From: Rhynchonema sp. JSB1_4
Lineage: Eukaryota; Nematoda; Chromadorea; Monhysterida; Xyalidae
Assembly (NCBI GenBank): GCA_030248065.1
Contig: JASAMV010006885.1
Span: 1-64,000, forward strand
Direction of reading: 5' to 3'
DNA: 64,000 bases
Under the pieces are notes generated by a model. It worked only from the letters and a program-made list of their open reading frames with translations, was not told the DNA's origin and ran no database searches. This document shows, piece after piece, positions 49,701 to 60,995 of the stretch. The translations under genes were made by a program, and so were the position numbers. Numbering within the stretch: the stretch's first letter is position 1; the number at the start of each line of letters is the position of its first letter.

Positions 49701-52700
49701 CTCTCGCAGTCAGCGCGACTCAGATAGTTGTTCTGGTTGCCGCCAATGCCCGAATAAGTGAACGGCAAACATTGCTGTGTTAACGAGCTGTAGTAGTACC
49801 TCGGCAGTGATGCATCACCCGTGCCCACGACCACAGGCTGCGTGCACGCGTTGCCCGCTGCAAACATCAAGTGCTGGTTTTAAGCTGTGGTGAGATACAC
49901 TTGGGGCCGAGGGCTATCGGACTGTATCGCGAAATAAGAATATCACGCTGATTGAAGAGGTAATTTCTTCATGAAAAAATCGACCTTTTCAAGTTACAAA
50001 AAATCATGTGACCCCGGTTAATCACTAACTTTTATATACTGTAACTGGCCTCGGCCTTCGTGCATCACTATCATTGTCTGAGACAACAATTTTGATCGTA
50101 TACAATTGTGCTGTACTAGCCATACGCATATGTACATATGTGTCCCAATTTCGCCCTCTACAAAAGCCATGACGCGATAAGCTTGAAATAAAACTTGTGC
50201 AGCAGCAAATAATCACCAACCTCCTGGACAGCAGAGCGTTGTCTGTTCACTGGACCCAATGTGACACCAGAACGTGGCCGGACACGCAGCCAAGTTGCGC
50301 ACACTGCACGCCACAATCTGCTGGGTGCCTGGCTGACGGGCCGGTTCACCCGCCGCACACGGGTTGCGGAAAACTGAAACGAAATGTTGTTGCGCAGTCA
50401 TGATTGAGGTGTTGCATCTATCACGTTTCGAGATTGGGAATATTGCGCTGTGTGTTTTTGATTGCCTGCTGCTTCAGCCTGTTTTCACCGAGGCTTCAGC
50501 CCATAGGGCGGTGCACCAGACCATCGTCAGTGCGAATGCACCAGATGGCCATGTGACCCACGAAGGATGCCCGGAAAGACAACACATGATATTGAGGCTG
50601 TTGCTGTCAATCAAGCATTGAAAATGTCACGCATCTCAACACTTTCAATCGACGTTTCCCGATACCGAATGCTCATAATTCCGAATCTAGAATGCCAGCC
50701 CTCATTCAATGCATAAAACAGCCATACGTATGCTTCAAACACCTGGGCATCTTTGCTCGCACGCTGTCAACGTCATGAAATTGTTCTCATTGCCACCCAT
50801 GCCTGTGTACGTGAATTGACGGCAGGTTTGCGTTTGTTGGTCATAATAGTATCTGAAAGGAAAGGGGGACTCTCGGAAATATCTCTACATAGGCATTTTC
50901 TGGTTCTAAAACTATCCACAATGTGATGATGGAATTTGGCAATTTGTTCCAAATCTTCAGTTATTCATTCGGGGGTTGACTTCAATCGCAGTATTCAACA
51001 GATTTGTGCTCCTAGCCGAAAATTCGTAGTTTAACTAATCGTAGTCACTAATGCATGACCCAGTTTAAAGCCTCATTATCTTGGACAATTCCAACGCAGA
51101 ACAATGAAACATCACCGACCTCAACAACGTTGCCTGTCCGTTTCCAGTGGACACAGCGAGTGCACACGGGTCACCCGCACCGGGACAACAAACTGATTGG
51201 TCCAGGTTGGCCCCGATATGACACCAGTACGTGGTCGGGCAGATACTGGGCGTAGTCGCACCACAATGCGTAATCTGACCCGTCAACCCGATGTGAGGCT
51301 GACCGGTCGAACACGGGTTCTGATACTCGGGGCATCTGTAAATACAGTTTGGCAAAAGGTCGGCTTGATTCGGATCGATCCAAAGATACTCATTCTATTA
51401 GAAATGTTGTCATGTCACGAAATCGTCACAAATTTTACACCGGCGGGGAGTTCTCTGTTGCCGGTTTGGGCACAACATTTTTACGCTCTCCACAGTTGGC
51501 GACATTAGTAAAAACCTTATTAGTTTAGTTTAAAACATTAGTAAAAAAGTTTGAAAGCCTCATGTGACATCATCTCAACTATACTGTATGTAGATGATAT
51601 CGAACCAAGCCGATAAGCAAGTCTGACACCAACCACATAAAATCTAAAATGGTTTCAAATTCTAGGGCCTGAGCTGACCTCGTCCTGCAGTCCTGCAATG
51701 TCTGGAAATTGTTCTGGTTGCCACCGCGTCCTGTGTAACTGAAGCTCAAACATGTCTTTGTGTCGGTGTTGTAGTACCACCTGGCCAGCACTGTGTTGCC
51801 CGTGCCGCGACTCAGGGGCATCAGGCACGGGTCACCGGCTGCAAACACAAGTTGAAGGAGCTGTCAGAACGGTTAAAACAGGTGGGAAAAATTGTCAAAA
51901 TGTTTATTTTTTCACATAGTACCTACATACCTCCCGGACAGCAGAGCGTCGTTTGCGAGCTCGGTCCAAAATGACACCAATAGCCGGCCGGGCATGTTTG
52001 TGCCAGTGGGGTGCACAGTTGTGGACTGCCATCACCCAGTGTCGCTGGCATACCGACGGCACACGGATTGTCCAGCACTGAAACATCAGTCAGCTGGGGT
52101 TCAGCTTGAAGACACAGTGTACTGAGTTGAATTTTTTTTTGGTATCGGTTCGCATTTGTTCTTTTTTACCTGGACAAGCAGCTTCACATTGCGCTTTACT
52201 CTGGAAATTGTTCTCGTTGCCACCCTTTCCACTGTACGTGAACACGTCACATTGGCGACGCACTTGATCGTAGTAATATCTGAAAGGCTTCAGTGATTAT
52301 TCAGATGGCGAGTAATGAAGAAAATGGCACCAGTGTAAAAGCGTTCACCTTGGCAACTGTGCTACTCCAGTACCACTCACTTTCGGCATTGTGCAAGGGT
52401 TAGAAGCTGAAAGCAAAAATCAACTATTCATCCGTAGTAAGTGTGAGTTTCGATTCACAAACAAGAGTGTGCTTTCCAATTTCACACTCAACTGGGTAAA
52501 AGTAATACTCACCGAACGGGCAGCAGACGGATGTCTGTCTGGAATGACCAATATGACACCAATGGTTGGCGGGACAGGCTGTATTGGTCGTGGTGCAGTA
52601 TGACACTTGACCTGTTGTTGGGTTGACCGGTGGGTTACCCGCAGGACACGGGTTGTCGTACTCTGAAACATTGCAACAATGTCGGATTCTGAGACAATCT

Positions 52701-55700
52701 TTAGCTTTGACACCATTCATAGTCGAATCCAAGACATACCCGGGCAAACACGTCTGCAATCGGCCAACGACAGAAAGTTGTTCTCATTCCCCTTCTGTCC
52801 CGTGTAGGTGAACGCTTTACATTGACTGTTGACCGCATCGTAATACCATCGTGGCAGCACTGCGTTGCCGGTGCCCGTTGACAGGGGAAGATGGCATGGA
52901 TTGGTGCCTTGAAGGAAAATGAATCATTGTGCACGTATTTGCACAAAATTGTGTACATTTTCCAACATGAACGTAAAGATTGTCGCACCAGTTTTCGGAC
53001 AGCACACAGTTGTTTCAGCACTGGCACCAATGTGACAGAAAGCATTCGTTCCGCACGCAGCTGGATTTGTCGTTGAGCACGGGTATTGGTTCAGCGGTTG
53101 ACCGACGGCGCAAGGATTTACGGTCACTAGAACATAATTGATTGCAATTGGGGATATTTTCCAAAAAAAAACAATGTGATTGTCAAAACAGTCAACCTTG
53201 ACACATGCTAATGCAGTCGGACTGAGTCAGGAAGTTATTCTGATTTCCACCGGTGCCGGTGTAAACATAAGTGACGCATTGTTTCGTCTGCGTGCTGTAG
53301 CCCCAACGCTGCATCTGTGCGACACCTGCGCCGGTGGCGATTGGCATTTCGCATGCATTGCCTGAAGCAAGGAAATGCATTTCGCAATCGAATGAAGAAT
53401 TTTCCAGACATTCACACCAGAAAACACACCTTGAACCGGACAACACACACTGTCACTTGTACCCGTTCCAATATGGCAATAGTAGCTGCCAGGACAGCCC
53501 TGCACCGTGTTGCAACGTTGGTATTGACCGTTAATTGAATAGGGTTGAATGGAACCACATGGACTGGCAGCAGCTGGAAATGAAGATACACTTTTTTGGA
53601 AAGTTAAAAATTCTGTGGCGCAGCACTGTTATTTCCCTGATTATTTTCCATCAACATGAAAATCTTTGTTAAAGATTTCATCTTCACCTTGGCAGGAGCT
53701 TGTGCACTGGTCATACGTTCGGAAGTTGTTCTGATTGCCCTGCAGACCTCTGTACATGAATGTTTCACACTGTGATGACTGAGGGTTGTACCACCATCGA
53801 GGTAAAGTCTGGGATCCGGTGCCCACGAGACGCGGCTGTGAACAGTCGTTGCCACCTGCATTTAGAATTTGATCAGTTTTTTGATAAATTCGGTTCTGCT
53901 CGTAATTGTCATCAGAAATCTTGATTGGGTTCCCTTTGATATCAGCCAAAAATCTCGTTTTAATGAAGTTCATGTCAGTACATTTACACCCCAAGTGTGA
54001 AATGAAAACCAAGCAATTATCCGTGACAATCTCACCTAATGTGGGACAGCAAACGGTTTGCACGGGCGAGCCACCTTGCTGACAGAACATTCCCTGCGCG
54101 CAATCCCCGTTTGTGGAGCATTGCATCAGGGGCTGGGACGTTGAAATACGACAAGGGCTAGTGGGCACAAACCCTGAGCCCGGTTGGTTTACGGTTAGGA
54201 TTTGTTTTGACACGCGATTGTTTGGTTTGGGCAGTTTCGGCTGCTGTGGGCTCACTCGGGGCTGAATTGGCCCGGAATCTGAAAACATATAAAGTTAACG
54301 TTGCCTTATTTCAGACTTCGTGGCTCCTCTCCAACTCCGTGTACATTTACGCACCTCCAATACAAGTCATCTGACAGTCAAATTCGGACACAAATCGATT
54401 CGCTGATCCAGCATAGCCGGTGTACAAAAATGGCACACACCGTCGCTGCGTGGGATCGTAGGTCCAACGGGGTATTTGATAAAATCCATCGCCCTTCTCG
54501 GTGGCTGCATCGCATGAAGCCACTACCAGCAGACCTGGAATTTAGAAAGTGAGGTGCACCTGCGATGACTGATTGGTAGAACTTATGTATATTATTCAGA
54601 ACAGCGCGAAAATGTTTCGGACATGACACAAGTTCAGCGCAGTTATCACCCACAAGCGATAACATAGGGTAATAAGTCGGCACAGCAGAACAAAATGATA
54701 TTCGGCCTTTTCGGCCTGGGCACCCACGTTACCCATGTTACCCATGTTACCCAGCCACAGGGTCTGCGCCACAAGCCTGGGTACCCTGGGTACCCAGGTC
54801 GAAATGTTCGCGAAAAAAGCGTGGGTACCCTGGGTACCCAGGTCGAAATGCGCATGCGCTTGCATGCACATGCATGCCGACTACGGCGTCAGTGTGAAAA
54901 TGATAGTCAGAAAAACAACATTTCCGAACACTGGAACGCCGTATCACGCCGCGGGCTTAGTGCAGTCATGATAGTTTGAATAACAACAACATGCAGCCAT
55001 ACATGGCGTCGAAACGTGTTTGAAAAAGTCAATTGGAAAAACACAATTAGAAAAACACCACTATTCATTTGACACATACAGACAGGCTTAGTGCAGTCAT
55101 GATAGTTTGAATAATTACAAGTCAATTGGAAAAACACAATTAGAAAAACACCACTAGACATTTGACACTCACACACATTTTAGATTAGCACCCCAACACC
55201 AATAAGACACCCCGATAACCGTGAGACCGTAGTGGCGCACCTAGAACTGGGCCACCCAACGCAACACAGGCAACACACAACACAGAACGCGCAGGCATGC
55301 GCGTGCATGCTGCATGCACAAGCCAATGCGCGTGCAAGCAAGATGTGCATGAAAATACTAATTTAGTTTCAATTGGGTACCCAGGGTACCCCAAAATAGG
55401 ACAATTCGCGCGCGCGCGAAATCTTATACATGGGAAAAGCAGAAATTCCAAAACTGCGACCTGGGTACCCACAGCCGGCAAAAGGCAGATATGTGAGGCA
55501 GCCGCAGCCAAAAAAAGTGCTTTTTGCCAATCCCGAACACACGTGGACATATTTAGTTGACACCCTGTAATTCCAAATCTTATTTCCGCTTTTTTGGAAA
55601 ATCTGCCTCCTATCTTTTGCATGGTGGGTAACATGGGTAACATGGGTAACGTGGGTTCCCAGGTCGCTATGGCCGATATTCCATAAAAACAACGGAAACA

Positions 55701-57111
55701 CATTAAAATTAGCATCCTACCTCCACCGCAAGTATCCTGACACTGATGTTTCGTGAGAAAATGATTCTGATTGCCTCCCTTGCCCATGTACGTGAATCGT
55801 TTGCATTTCTGCTCTTGCGTATTCCAGTGCCATCTGAAAAATAAGTGAGTAAAATAATGAAACTGCAATACACGGCGTACATAGTTTTTACAAATATTCA
55901 GTGAAACATCACCTGTCGGCAGGTTTGCTGTGATTGGTCAGACCTCCCTGATCAACAGGCATTGCGCACGGGTCCGGCGGTCTCATATCAAGAGGGGAGA
56001 TTTTTTCGCCAGGAACAATTATTCCTGGATGAGAAAAAGTGGATTTTATGCACATTTCGTTATGAATACTTACACACCCTTACCAATTTTCGGATAGACC
56101 ATGTATTCCTTGGCCTGTTTGTTGCTATCCATAATTGGCCCCTGATCGGCAAAGCTTCCTGCCAAGTCTGGTGGTTCCTGCGTGTTCAGCAAAGGGGCAT
56201 CCGGAGGGATTTCCCACTCGTTCGCTAAGGGTCGTTGAGTGGGAGGTGGGGAAGACTGAAACATTATTGCCGATTTGTGGGCACGTCGCCCTTTGTGCAC
56301 CTCTATTTCGCAAAACCATAAAGAGTACAAATTATAGAGTTGTTCATGATAATGAAAAATACGACACACTTTGGCATAAAAAAACTATTGCGAAGCATCA
56401 GCCAACACACCTTGTTCCTACATGATGTTTCACACAGTTCCAATGATTCGAAATTATTTTCATTCCCTCCGAATCCGGTGTATGTGAAATTCACACATTT
56501 ATTTGTGGTCCAATCGAACCAGTACCTGCTCACTGCGTCAGTGCCGTAGCCGTACGCTGGCGGAATCTCGCATCTCGGCTTGCCTGCGTATTTGGTCTGC
56601 ATATTTTTTAAACTATTTTCTTTGTTAAATGGCAGCATACCATACCTTGCTTATTTCTGGGACAGCACACGGTTGTGGCGTTGGTCAAGCCATTATGACA
56701 CCAATAGTCGCTCGGACACAGCGCGGCCACGCAGGACACCGGCTGATTTTGCTCGTCGAAGAGTGGGTGACCGAAGGCGCACAGAAGGCCTGGGTCTGGA
56801 ATGAGGGGTTGGTTTCATCGACTAAGCGTGTTGATAGGGTATCAAACTTGGCAACCGATCTGCTTCCCTCTGGTTTGGTCTGGAACCAGTTATCTTTGGC
56901 TGGTTACATTTCAAAGCAAAATTCGCTGACAGTTGAGATTTCGTCCACCGCCGGGAGCTTGCCTTCATTCTCTGGGCATGATCTCACGCTTGGAAAAGAG
57001 CCAGCAATCTTTTGCTTACCCTCACCATAAATGAAACTCACGTATGTTTTTGGGTAAATCCTCGGATTTAACGAATTGCAACAAGGTGGCTAGCAGAAAT
57101 GTTGACTTCAT
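34768..57111 (-). CDS. Giant secreted Kunitz / lustrin-type cysteine-rich protein (18 Kunitz, 16 lustrin modules)
   Basis: Forty exons join in frame to 6105 nt, about 2034 aa. The ATG at 57109-57111 opens a signal peptide (MKSTFLLATLLQFVKS), so the product is secreted or extracellular. Order: L-K, a proline-rich linker, K-K, then strict L-K alternation to the C-terminus. Lustrin modules have the form NPC...C...CP..YWCHIG......CCPG. Seventeen Kunitz modules keep the fold core (WYYN, FTYxGxGGNxNNF, CxxxC) but lack Cys2 and Cys4, the pair that braces the inhibitory loop in BPTI. Only the last (35099-34768) has all six Cys; its P1 position is Gly and its loop is enlarged. Classical trypsin inhibition is therefore unlikely for most domains; a cuticle or matrix role is inference. 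Nearly all module boundaries are phase 1. Nematode proteins with this mix are known, but exact orthology is not assigned. An exon at 58.4-58.7 kb is phase-compatible as an alternative first exon. Confidence 0.9.
39296..40935. repeat. Irregular tandem array of GACCAGTATCAAGTTG units
   Basis: GACCAGTATCAAGTTG occurs nine times (about 39321, 39665, 39769, 39913, 40018, 40175, 40422, 40565 and 40909), each usually followed by a TAATTGTACGACTATTTTC block. A larger block (about 39346-39680) is repeated at about 40591-40925 with few changes. The spacing is irregular and the spacers are themselves repeated, so this is not a CRISPR array. Confidence 0.85.
41336..41417 (-). tRNA. tRNA-like sequence, copy 1
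   Basis: 82 nt. The acceptor stem GTTCCCG/CGGGAGC pairs fully allowing one G-U, the D arm is GCTC/GAGC, the A-box is TAGCTCAGTTGG and the B-box is GGTTCGAGTCC with a pairing T stem. The anticodon region is about 9 nt too long for a class I tRNA, so a short intron or a non-functional unit is possible. I do not assign an anticodon. Open frames reading VAQLVEQL over it are an artefact. Confidence 0.6.
41727..41808 (-). tRNA. tRNA-like sequence, copy 2
   Basis: Identical in the core to copy 1 and part of the same duplicated unit. Anticodon not assigned. Confidence 0.6.
42560..43340. repeat. Repeated blocks around GGCATCGACGGCGACGCAAC
   Basis: A block with GGCGACGCAACG and GACGGAGATCGCCCTTGCCCG recurs at about 42565, 42865 and 43065. 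Between these lie repeated TTAGTTGGTGGACTAACCTAT-like stretches. Non-coding intronic satellite-like DNA. Confidence 0.65.
43870..44182. repeat. Left arm of a 313-bp near-identical inverted repeat
   Basis: Complementary, with very few mismatches seen, to 45230-45542. Each arm contains three imperfect ~60-bp repeats (GTTTCTGATGATATAATGG) and is itself bounded by GTATACCTTGGTTGT and its complement. Confidence 0.85.
44183..45229. other. Loop between the 313-bp arms
   Basis: 1047 bp with no gene. It contains AAAAAACCGGTTTTTTCC-type A/T-rich inverted segments (about 44645-44700 and 45005-45060) like those at about 3.7 kb. Confidence 0.5.
45230..45542. repeat. Right arm of the 313-bp inverted repeat
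   Basis: Complement of 43870-44182. The pair could extrude a long hairpin or yield double-stranded RNA when the intron is transcribed. Confidence 0.85.
47922..53573 (-). other. Kunitz/lustrin gene, central exons 10-25
   Basis: 10 53430-53573 (L3); 11 53197-53361 (K5); 12 52989-53126 (L4); 13 52740-52907 (K6, acceptor TTCAAG); 14 52513-52662 (L5); 15 52349-52406 and 16 52170-52279 (K7, split phase 2); 17 51931-52077 (L6); 18 51679-51838 (K8, sixth Cys on exon 19); 19 51120-51335 (end of K8, L7 and start of K9 with no intron between L7 and K9); 20 50743-50852 (rest of K9); 21 50221-50373 (L8); 22 49690-49857 (K10); 23 48994-49143 (L9); 24 48693-48852 (K11, sixth Cys on exon 25); 25 47922-48076 (end of K11, L10). 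Confidence 0.85.
53688..57111 (-). other. Kunitz/lustrin gene, N-terminal exons 1-9
   Basis: Exon 1 57042-57111 (signal peptide); 2 56646-56795 (L1); 3 56411-56583 (K1); 4 56084-56255 (proline-rich linker with PPPTQRP); 5 55913-56024 and 6 55721-55833 (K2, split at DR|WHW, phase 2); 7 54355-54534 (K3, the only Kunitz directly following another; lacks the usual NNF); 8 54036-54278 (L2, a divergent lustrin module preceded by a Pro-rich stretch); 9 53688-53855 (K4). Exon 1 must end at C|GTGAGT (57042), because later donors give stops at the junction. Confidence 0.85.
54715..55665. repeat. Repeat-rich intron segment
   Basis: CACCCACGTTACCCATGTTACC near 54720 is complementary to GGTAACATGGGTAACGTGGG near 55630. 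GGTACCCAGGTCG-type blocks recur between them. A block with AGTCATGATAGTTTGAATAA is tandemly duplicated (about 54960-55075 and 55090-55170). It looks like a decayed TIR element within intron 6 of the Kunitz gene. Confidence 0.55.
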
Positions 57112-57765
57112 TTTGAGAATATCTTTGAATTCGAAGCGCATTATTATTATTTATAAGTTCAGCAATTGGTTCGAAAAAAAGAACAAGTTTATGGTAAGAA
57201 TTGGTCGCCGCTAAAGAAACTCGACGAAGGCCGTACAAAATCCAAAATCACCCGTTTGTTCAACTGAACTCAGCAACAACTGAAAAAGCAAAAAATCCAA
57301 CCCTATTGATAAAAGATAATAATAAAATAATACAAAAAGCGCTTCCGCCAAGCCACGCGTGGGCGGTAATGGGGCTTTGTTCAGTGTGTCAGATGACGTC
57401 TGCGCACCTACACTGGTCACTGTGTCACACAGCTGGGAACTGGCTGGCTTTGACCATCGTAGTTTATTGAGTACAGCACAAAATCAAACTTTAGGATGCG
57501 ATTAAATGCCCTGAGGGAGGGTACCCGAAAATTACTAAACACAAAACAACTGGACATTGGAAAGATGTCATCATCTTGGTGGTGTCAATATTTGCTAATA
57601 TTGACTCAGCGAATAGTGTAATCACAGTGTTGATGTGATAACCGTGTGTTTACTATATGTGCACGCGCACGCGCTTATAATACAGTAACGCACAGTATAA
57701 CAGGATTGTTTTGGACAATTCGAACGATGTTTATAGTCTTGATAATAGATCCTCTCTTAAGACCT
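57112..57765. other. Upstream region of the Kunitz/lustrin gene
   Basis: Holds the presumed Kunitz promoter and the 3' end of the tentative upstream gene (a minus-strand AATAAA lies at about 57464). No exon was recognised. Confidence 0.4.
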
Positions 57766-58715
57766 TCAACATGTGAAAGGTTCTTTCCGAAACCCTCTAT
57801 AACTCCGTTTTGACTTTTCGCAATCTGAACCAATGATGACGCTGACCTCAAGCACAGCGGAAGCCGATTTGTTTATTTTGGTCGGCATTTTCGCGAAAAT
57901 ACTGATGATAAACAGTGCTGTTTTCATAGTGCACGCAATCCAAACAATGTTTGAGAAAATACGGCCCACCAAGAGGGTTGTCGCCCCGCAGTCTCTAACG
58001 ATCAACCCACTTGAGCGCCGTAGTAACACCTCAGTGCAATTTGGAATGTGCGTGGGGGAACGTGCATCTTTATCACAATGGGTATGATCAGACGTTGTTT
58101 CGGGGATAATCAAATCTTGGTGCGGGAGGGTACACTGTGAATTATTTGCTGGTGTAATCTGCAGTAAGTGCTGTTTCATAAGAATGAAGGAATCTCTTAA
58201 TTGATAAGCTGCGTGCACACCCGCAGTCGCAAGCCGGTGGTGAACCAGGTCATCGTCAGTGCGAGTATATAGGCATAGAAATGGCCACGTGAGCCTAACC
58301 TGCTGCATCTGAAAAAGGATTTCTGCTACAAAAGCTGGTTGAATAAAGATTGAATTTTACCTGCGAAACTCGACAATCACCCACCAGTTTTGTTCTCCTG
58401 ATGCAAATGCGCGTGCGAAGGTTTCATCACGACATTGTACACACTGTCTGATGTGGTTTGCACGATGTTGGAAAACGAATCTGTTGTTTCGGGCTCAGAT
58501 CTTGACGTTGTGGTCGCCATAATTGCTGAGGGCAGTTGCCTTGTTGTCTCAGGCTCCGGACTTAAACTGGGGGTTACTGTGGTTTCAGGCTCGGGCAGAG
58601 TTATGGCAGTTTTGAACACGACCGCAGCGTTGTTATTGATTGGTATGACATCCAATAATTGGCATTTTGCCAGGGTCCCAAGTAGGCTGCAGATCAGGAC
58701 CCTTGGCACCCACAT
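57766..58715 (-). CDS. Tentative secreted or single-pass membrane protein with Thr-rich stem
   Basis: Exon 58385-58715 starts at an ATG in good context (CAAAATG) and encodes a signal peptide (MWVPRVLICSLLGTLAKC), then a Ser/Thr/Pro-rich stem with three PEPETT-like repeats. Exon 57766-58208 stays open for 147 codons; it has a hydrophobic stretch (around FSNIVWIACTMKTALFIISI) that could span a membrane, then a basic tail. The junction (ACTG|GTGGGT to ACGCAG|CTTATC) keeps frame and gives about 257 aa. I recognise no family. The alternative is that the first exon belongs to the Kunitz gene, since it ends in the phase needed by Kunitz exon 2. Confidence 0.4.
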
Positions 58716-60844
58716 TTTGGACGGAATTTACCTTGATGTGGCCCTGGAAAACGTGGTAAGAAACTAACAAACAAAAACACCACTGTATGTTATTATGTCG
58801 CCTTTGCAAATACAGCTTGAAACACTGCGGCTGTTCCAAAAGCGACGCTTTGTACTATGAAACATCAGGCAACCAGCAAAAATTGTGTTGGAATGTAATC
58901 GCCACAATCAAACGTGTGTGACCGACAAATGTTTCATGCCTGCTGCTTGTATTATCATAAAAATTCAAATGATTCTACGCACAAACATGAGGAAGGAACG
59001 AGGAGATAAGCTAAAAATACGAATCACTAAATTGCGTAATAGTGGTGCTAATGCGGTTTAGAGATTTTGAACAGATATACTGAAGACATTGCACGTGCTT
59101 GCATATTTTATTTCGTGTATAGGTCCTGCTTTACAAACAAAAAATATACGATGTTTAGTTTTCCGGCGGAAGATCGAGGTTAGCCATTTCTTCAAGCTTA
59201 GTTCATCAACCCGGACCGCGTAAACGCAACCCCAAACTGTGCAAACTGTTTTCAAAGTGTACACAAAACAGTTAGAAGGAGAGTGTTGTATATTCGTTTG
59301 GAATACGTATAATACTCTATATAAAATGTGAATCGTTGTTTACACACACAAAGGGGTCTAAACAACCCTTGGGTATTGTTGTTGTTTGTGGACACTAGCA
59401 TACGCGACTGTTACTTCCGCGGTTTGGAGTCCTCTTGTCACCTAAGCGTGACCAGGACTGTTCAAGAGCTTCTTTGCAGGGTGGATGAGATTCGAATTGC
59501 CGCGTCTGGAAATGTCACGTGATATCTACCGTAATCCACCTTCATGACGTTGTTAAGACAATAGTAACTTTGTGAAAAAATCGGTACTGTTTTTTCTTCT
59601 TGACAAAGTTCAAATTCTTCTCTTCTGATGAACAACGAGTTTGCCGATGAGATTTGGAGATTTTTAGCTGTGATTTTAATACATAATTATGGCCAAAATT
59701 TTAATGGTGGTCCTCGTCAAATTCATAATGCCATGTAAAAAGTTTTGGACCCGATGTTCTGTACGAGTACCGACGGTGATGTGCGAAAAGCAAGTAAAAA
59801 TCAGACTTTTCTTCAAGCCAAATTACCTAGTTCCAATTTTCGTTGACGAATCAATCAAATTATCGATCACTTTTTACCCCCACTTTGTCTGTGAAACATA
59901 TGTATGTATATCCACAACAATACGTTTATTTGCCACTCGTTGAATAAATACTAACGAACAAGAAAACTTTGCTTATGGAGGTGCCGGGAATAAATTTGTG
60001 AAAGACACAAAACAAAAAGAATTCCCGACTTAGTGTCATAAACTGTGCCTAACCGCTATAATTCAAGACAAAAATGACATTTTCAAAAGGTGTGCTGCTC
60101 AAAATACTATTCAGTTACATTAAATTTTGAAATATGTCATTTTTAAACGCAGCAAAGGCGCTAGAACTAGTGCAAATGATGTTGCTATCATGATCAGTGA
60201 AAACGAACAACAATAATCAAGATATATACATAGACATTTCTTGGAACAAATACGCTGAGCATTCTAGTTTATTTGTACCACAGATCACAATATTGTGCAT
60301 TTCATAACTTTTCGGCTCAAAACTCTTAAAGCTATACATACTGTACTATGTATTTCGGATTAAAACTGAGATTTCTAACAGAAAGGTAATTGCCTTCGAC
60401 TTGAAAGAACAACGAAAAAAGTTCGCAGTCAAAATGTACACAAACAAGATGAAACATCACAGAGCAGCCTATCATTTGACGTAGAAGTACAGTATTGTTT
60501 GTCGTGGTATTTTGATCACAGCAACTGAACAATCACAAATAATTCTGTAATGTACAACGGCAACTATTCTACAGTTCAATGTCTATCATGGGGAACTTCT
60601 AGCAAACTCTTTTGAGTTGATGAGCGTAGTCAATGAAAAATAGGAAGTTCAGTCATAAGTGCCCATCTGGCTTACAACGCTGAATATCCCCCATAAATGG
60701 AACAGTAGTTGGCACATTCGAACGTCGAAGTGTATCAATTATGGAGGATGAAACTTAGCTTTTCCGCACAATAATAAAAACACGGTATTCCTTGGCAAGT
60801 TATCAGCATTGCATTTGTGTTCCTATGGGTTTGAACAACTTTTC
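58716..60844. other. Intergenic
   Basis: No gene was recognised. TGATGTTTCA motifs on the minus strand lie at 58858 and 60450. The remainder is AT-rich with short chance frames only. Confidence 0.4.
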
Positions 60845-60850
60845 TTTATT
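60845..60850 (-). terminator. Polyadenylation signal AATAAA, PAQR gene
   Basis: A canonical hexamer on the minus strand about 145 bp past the PAQR stop codon. Confidence 0.65.
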
Positions 60851-60995
60851 TTAGAGCAACATTCCGCATGTATTGCTCCAGCTCCTAGAACACATGCGAA
60901 ACGGCCCGCTTTCGTCAATAAATAACATACTGTACTGTAAGTAAAACATCTGCCCTCTCAATTTTGTCTTTCCTAGATTGCAACATGTTGATGTT

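Noticed and set aside
56423..56432. TGATGTTTCA copy in the Kunitz gene
   Set aside because: As a regulatory motif: it lies inside the conserved CETSC coding end of Kunitz module 1, so coding constraint explains it.
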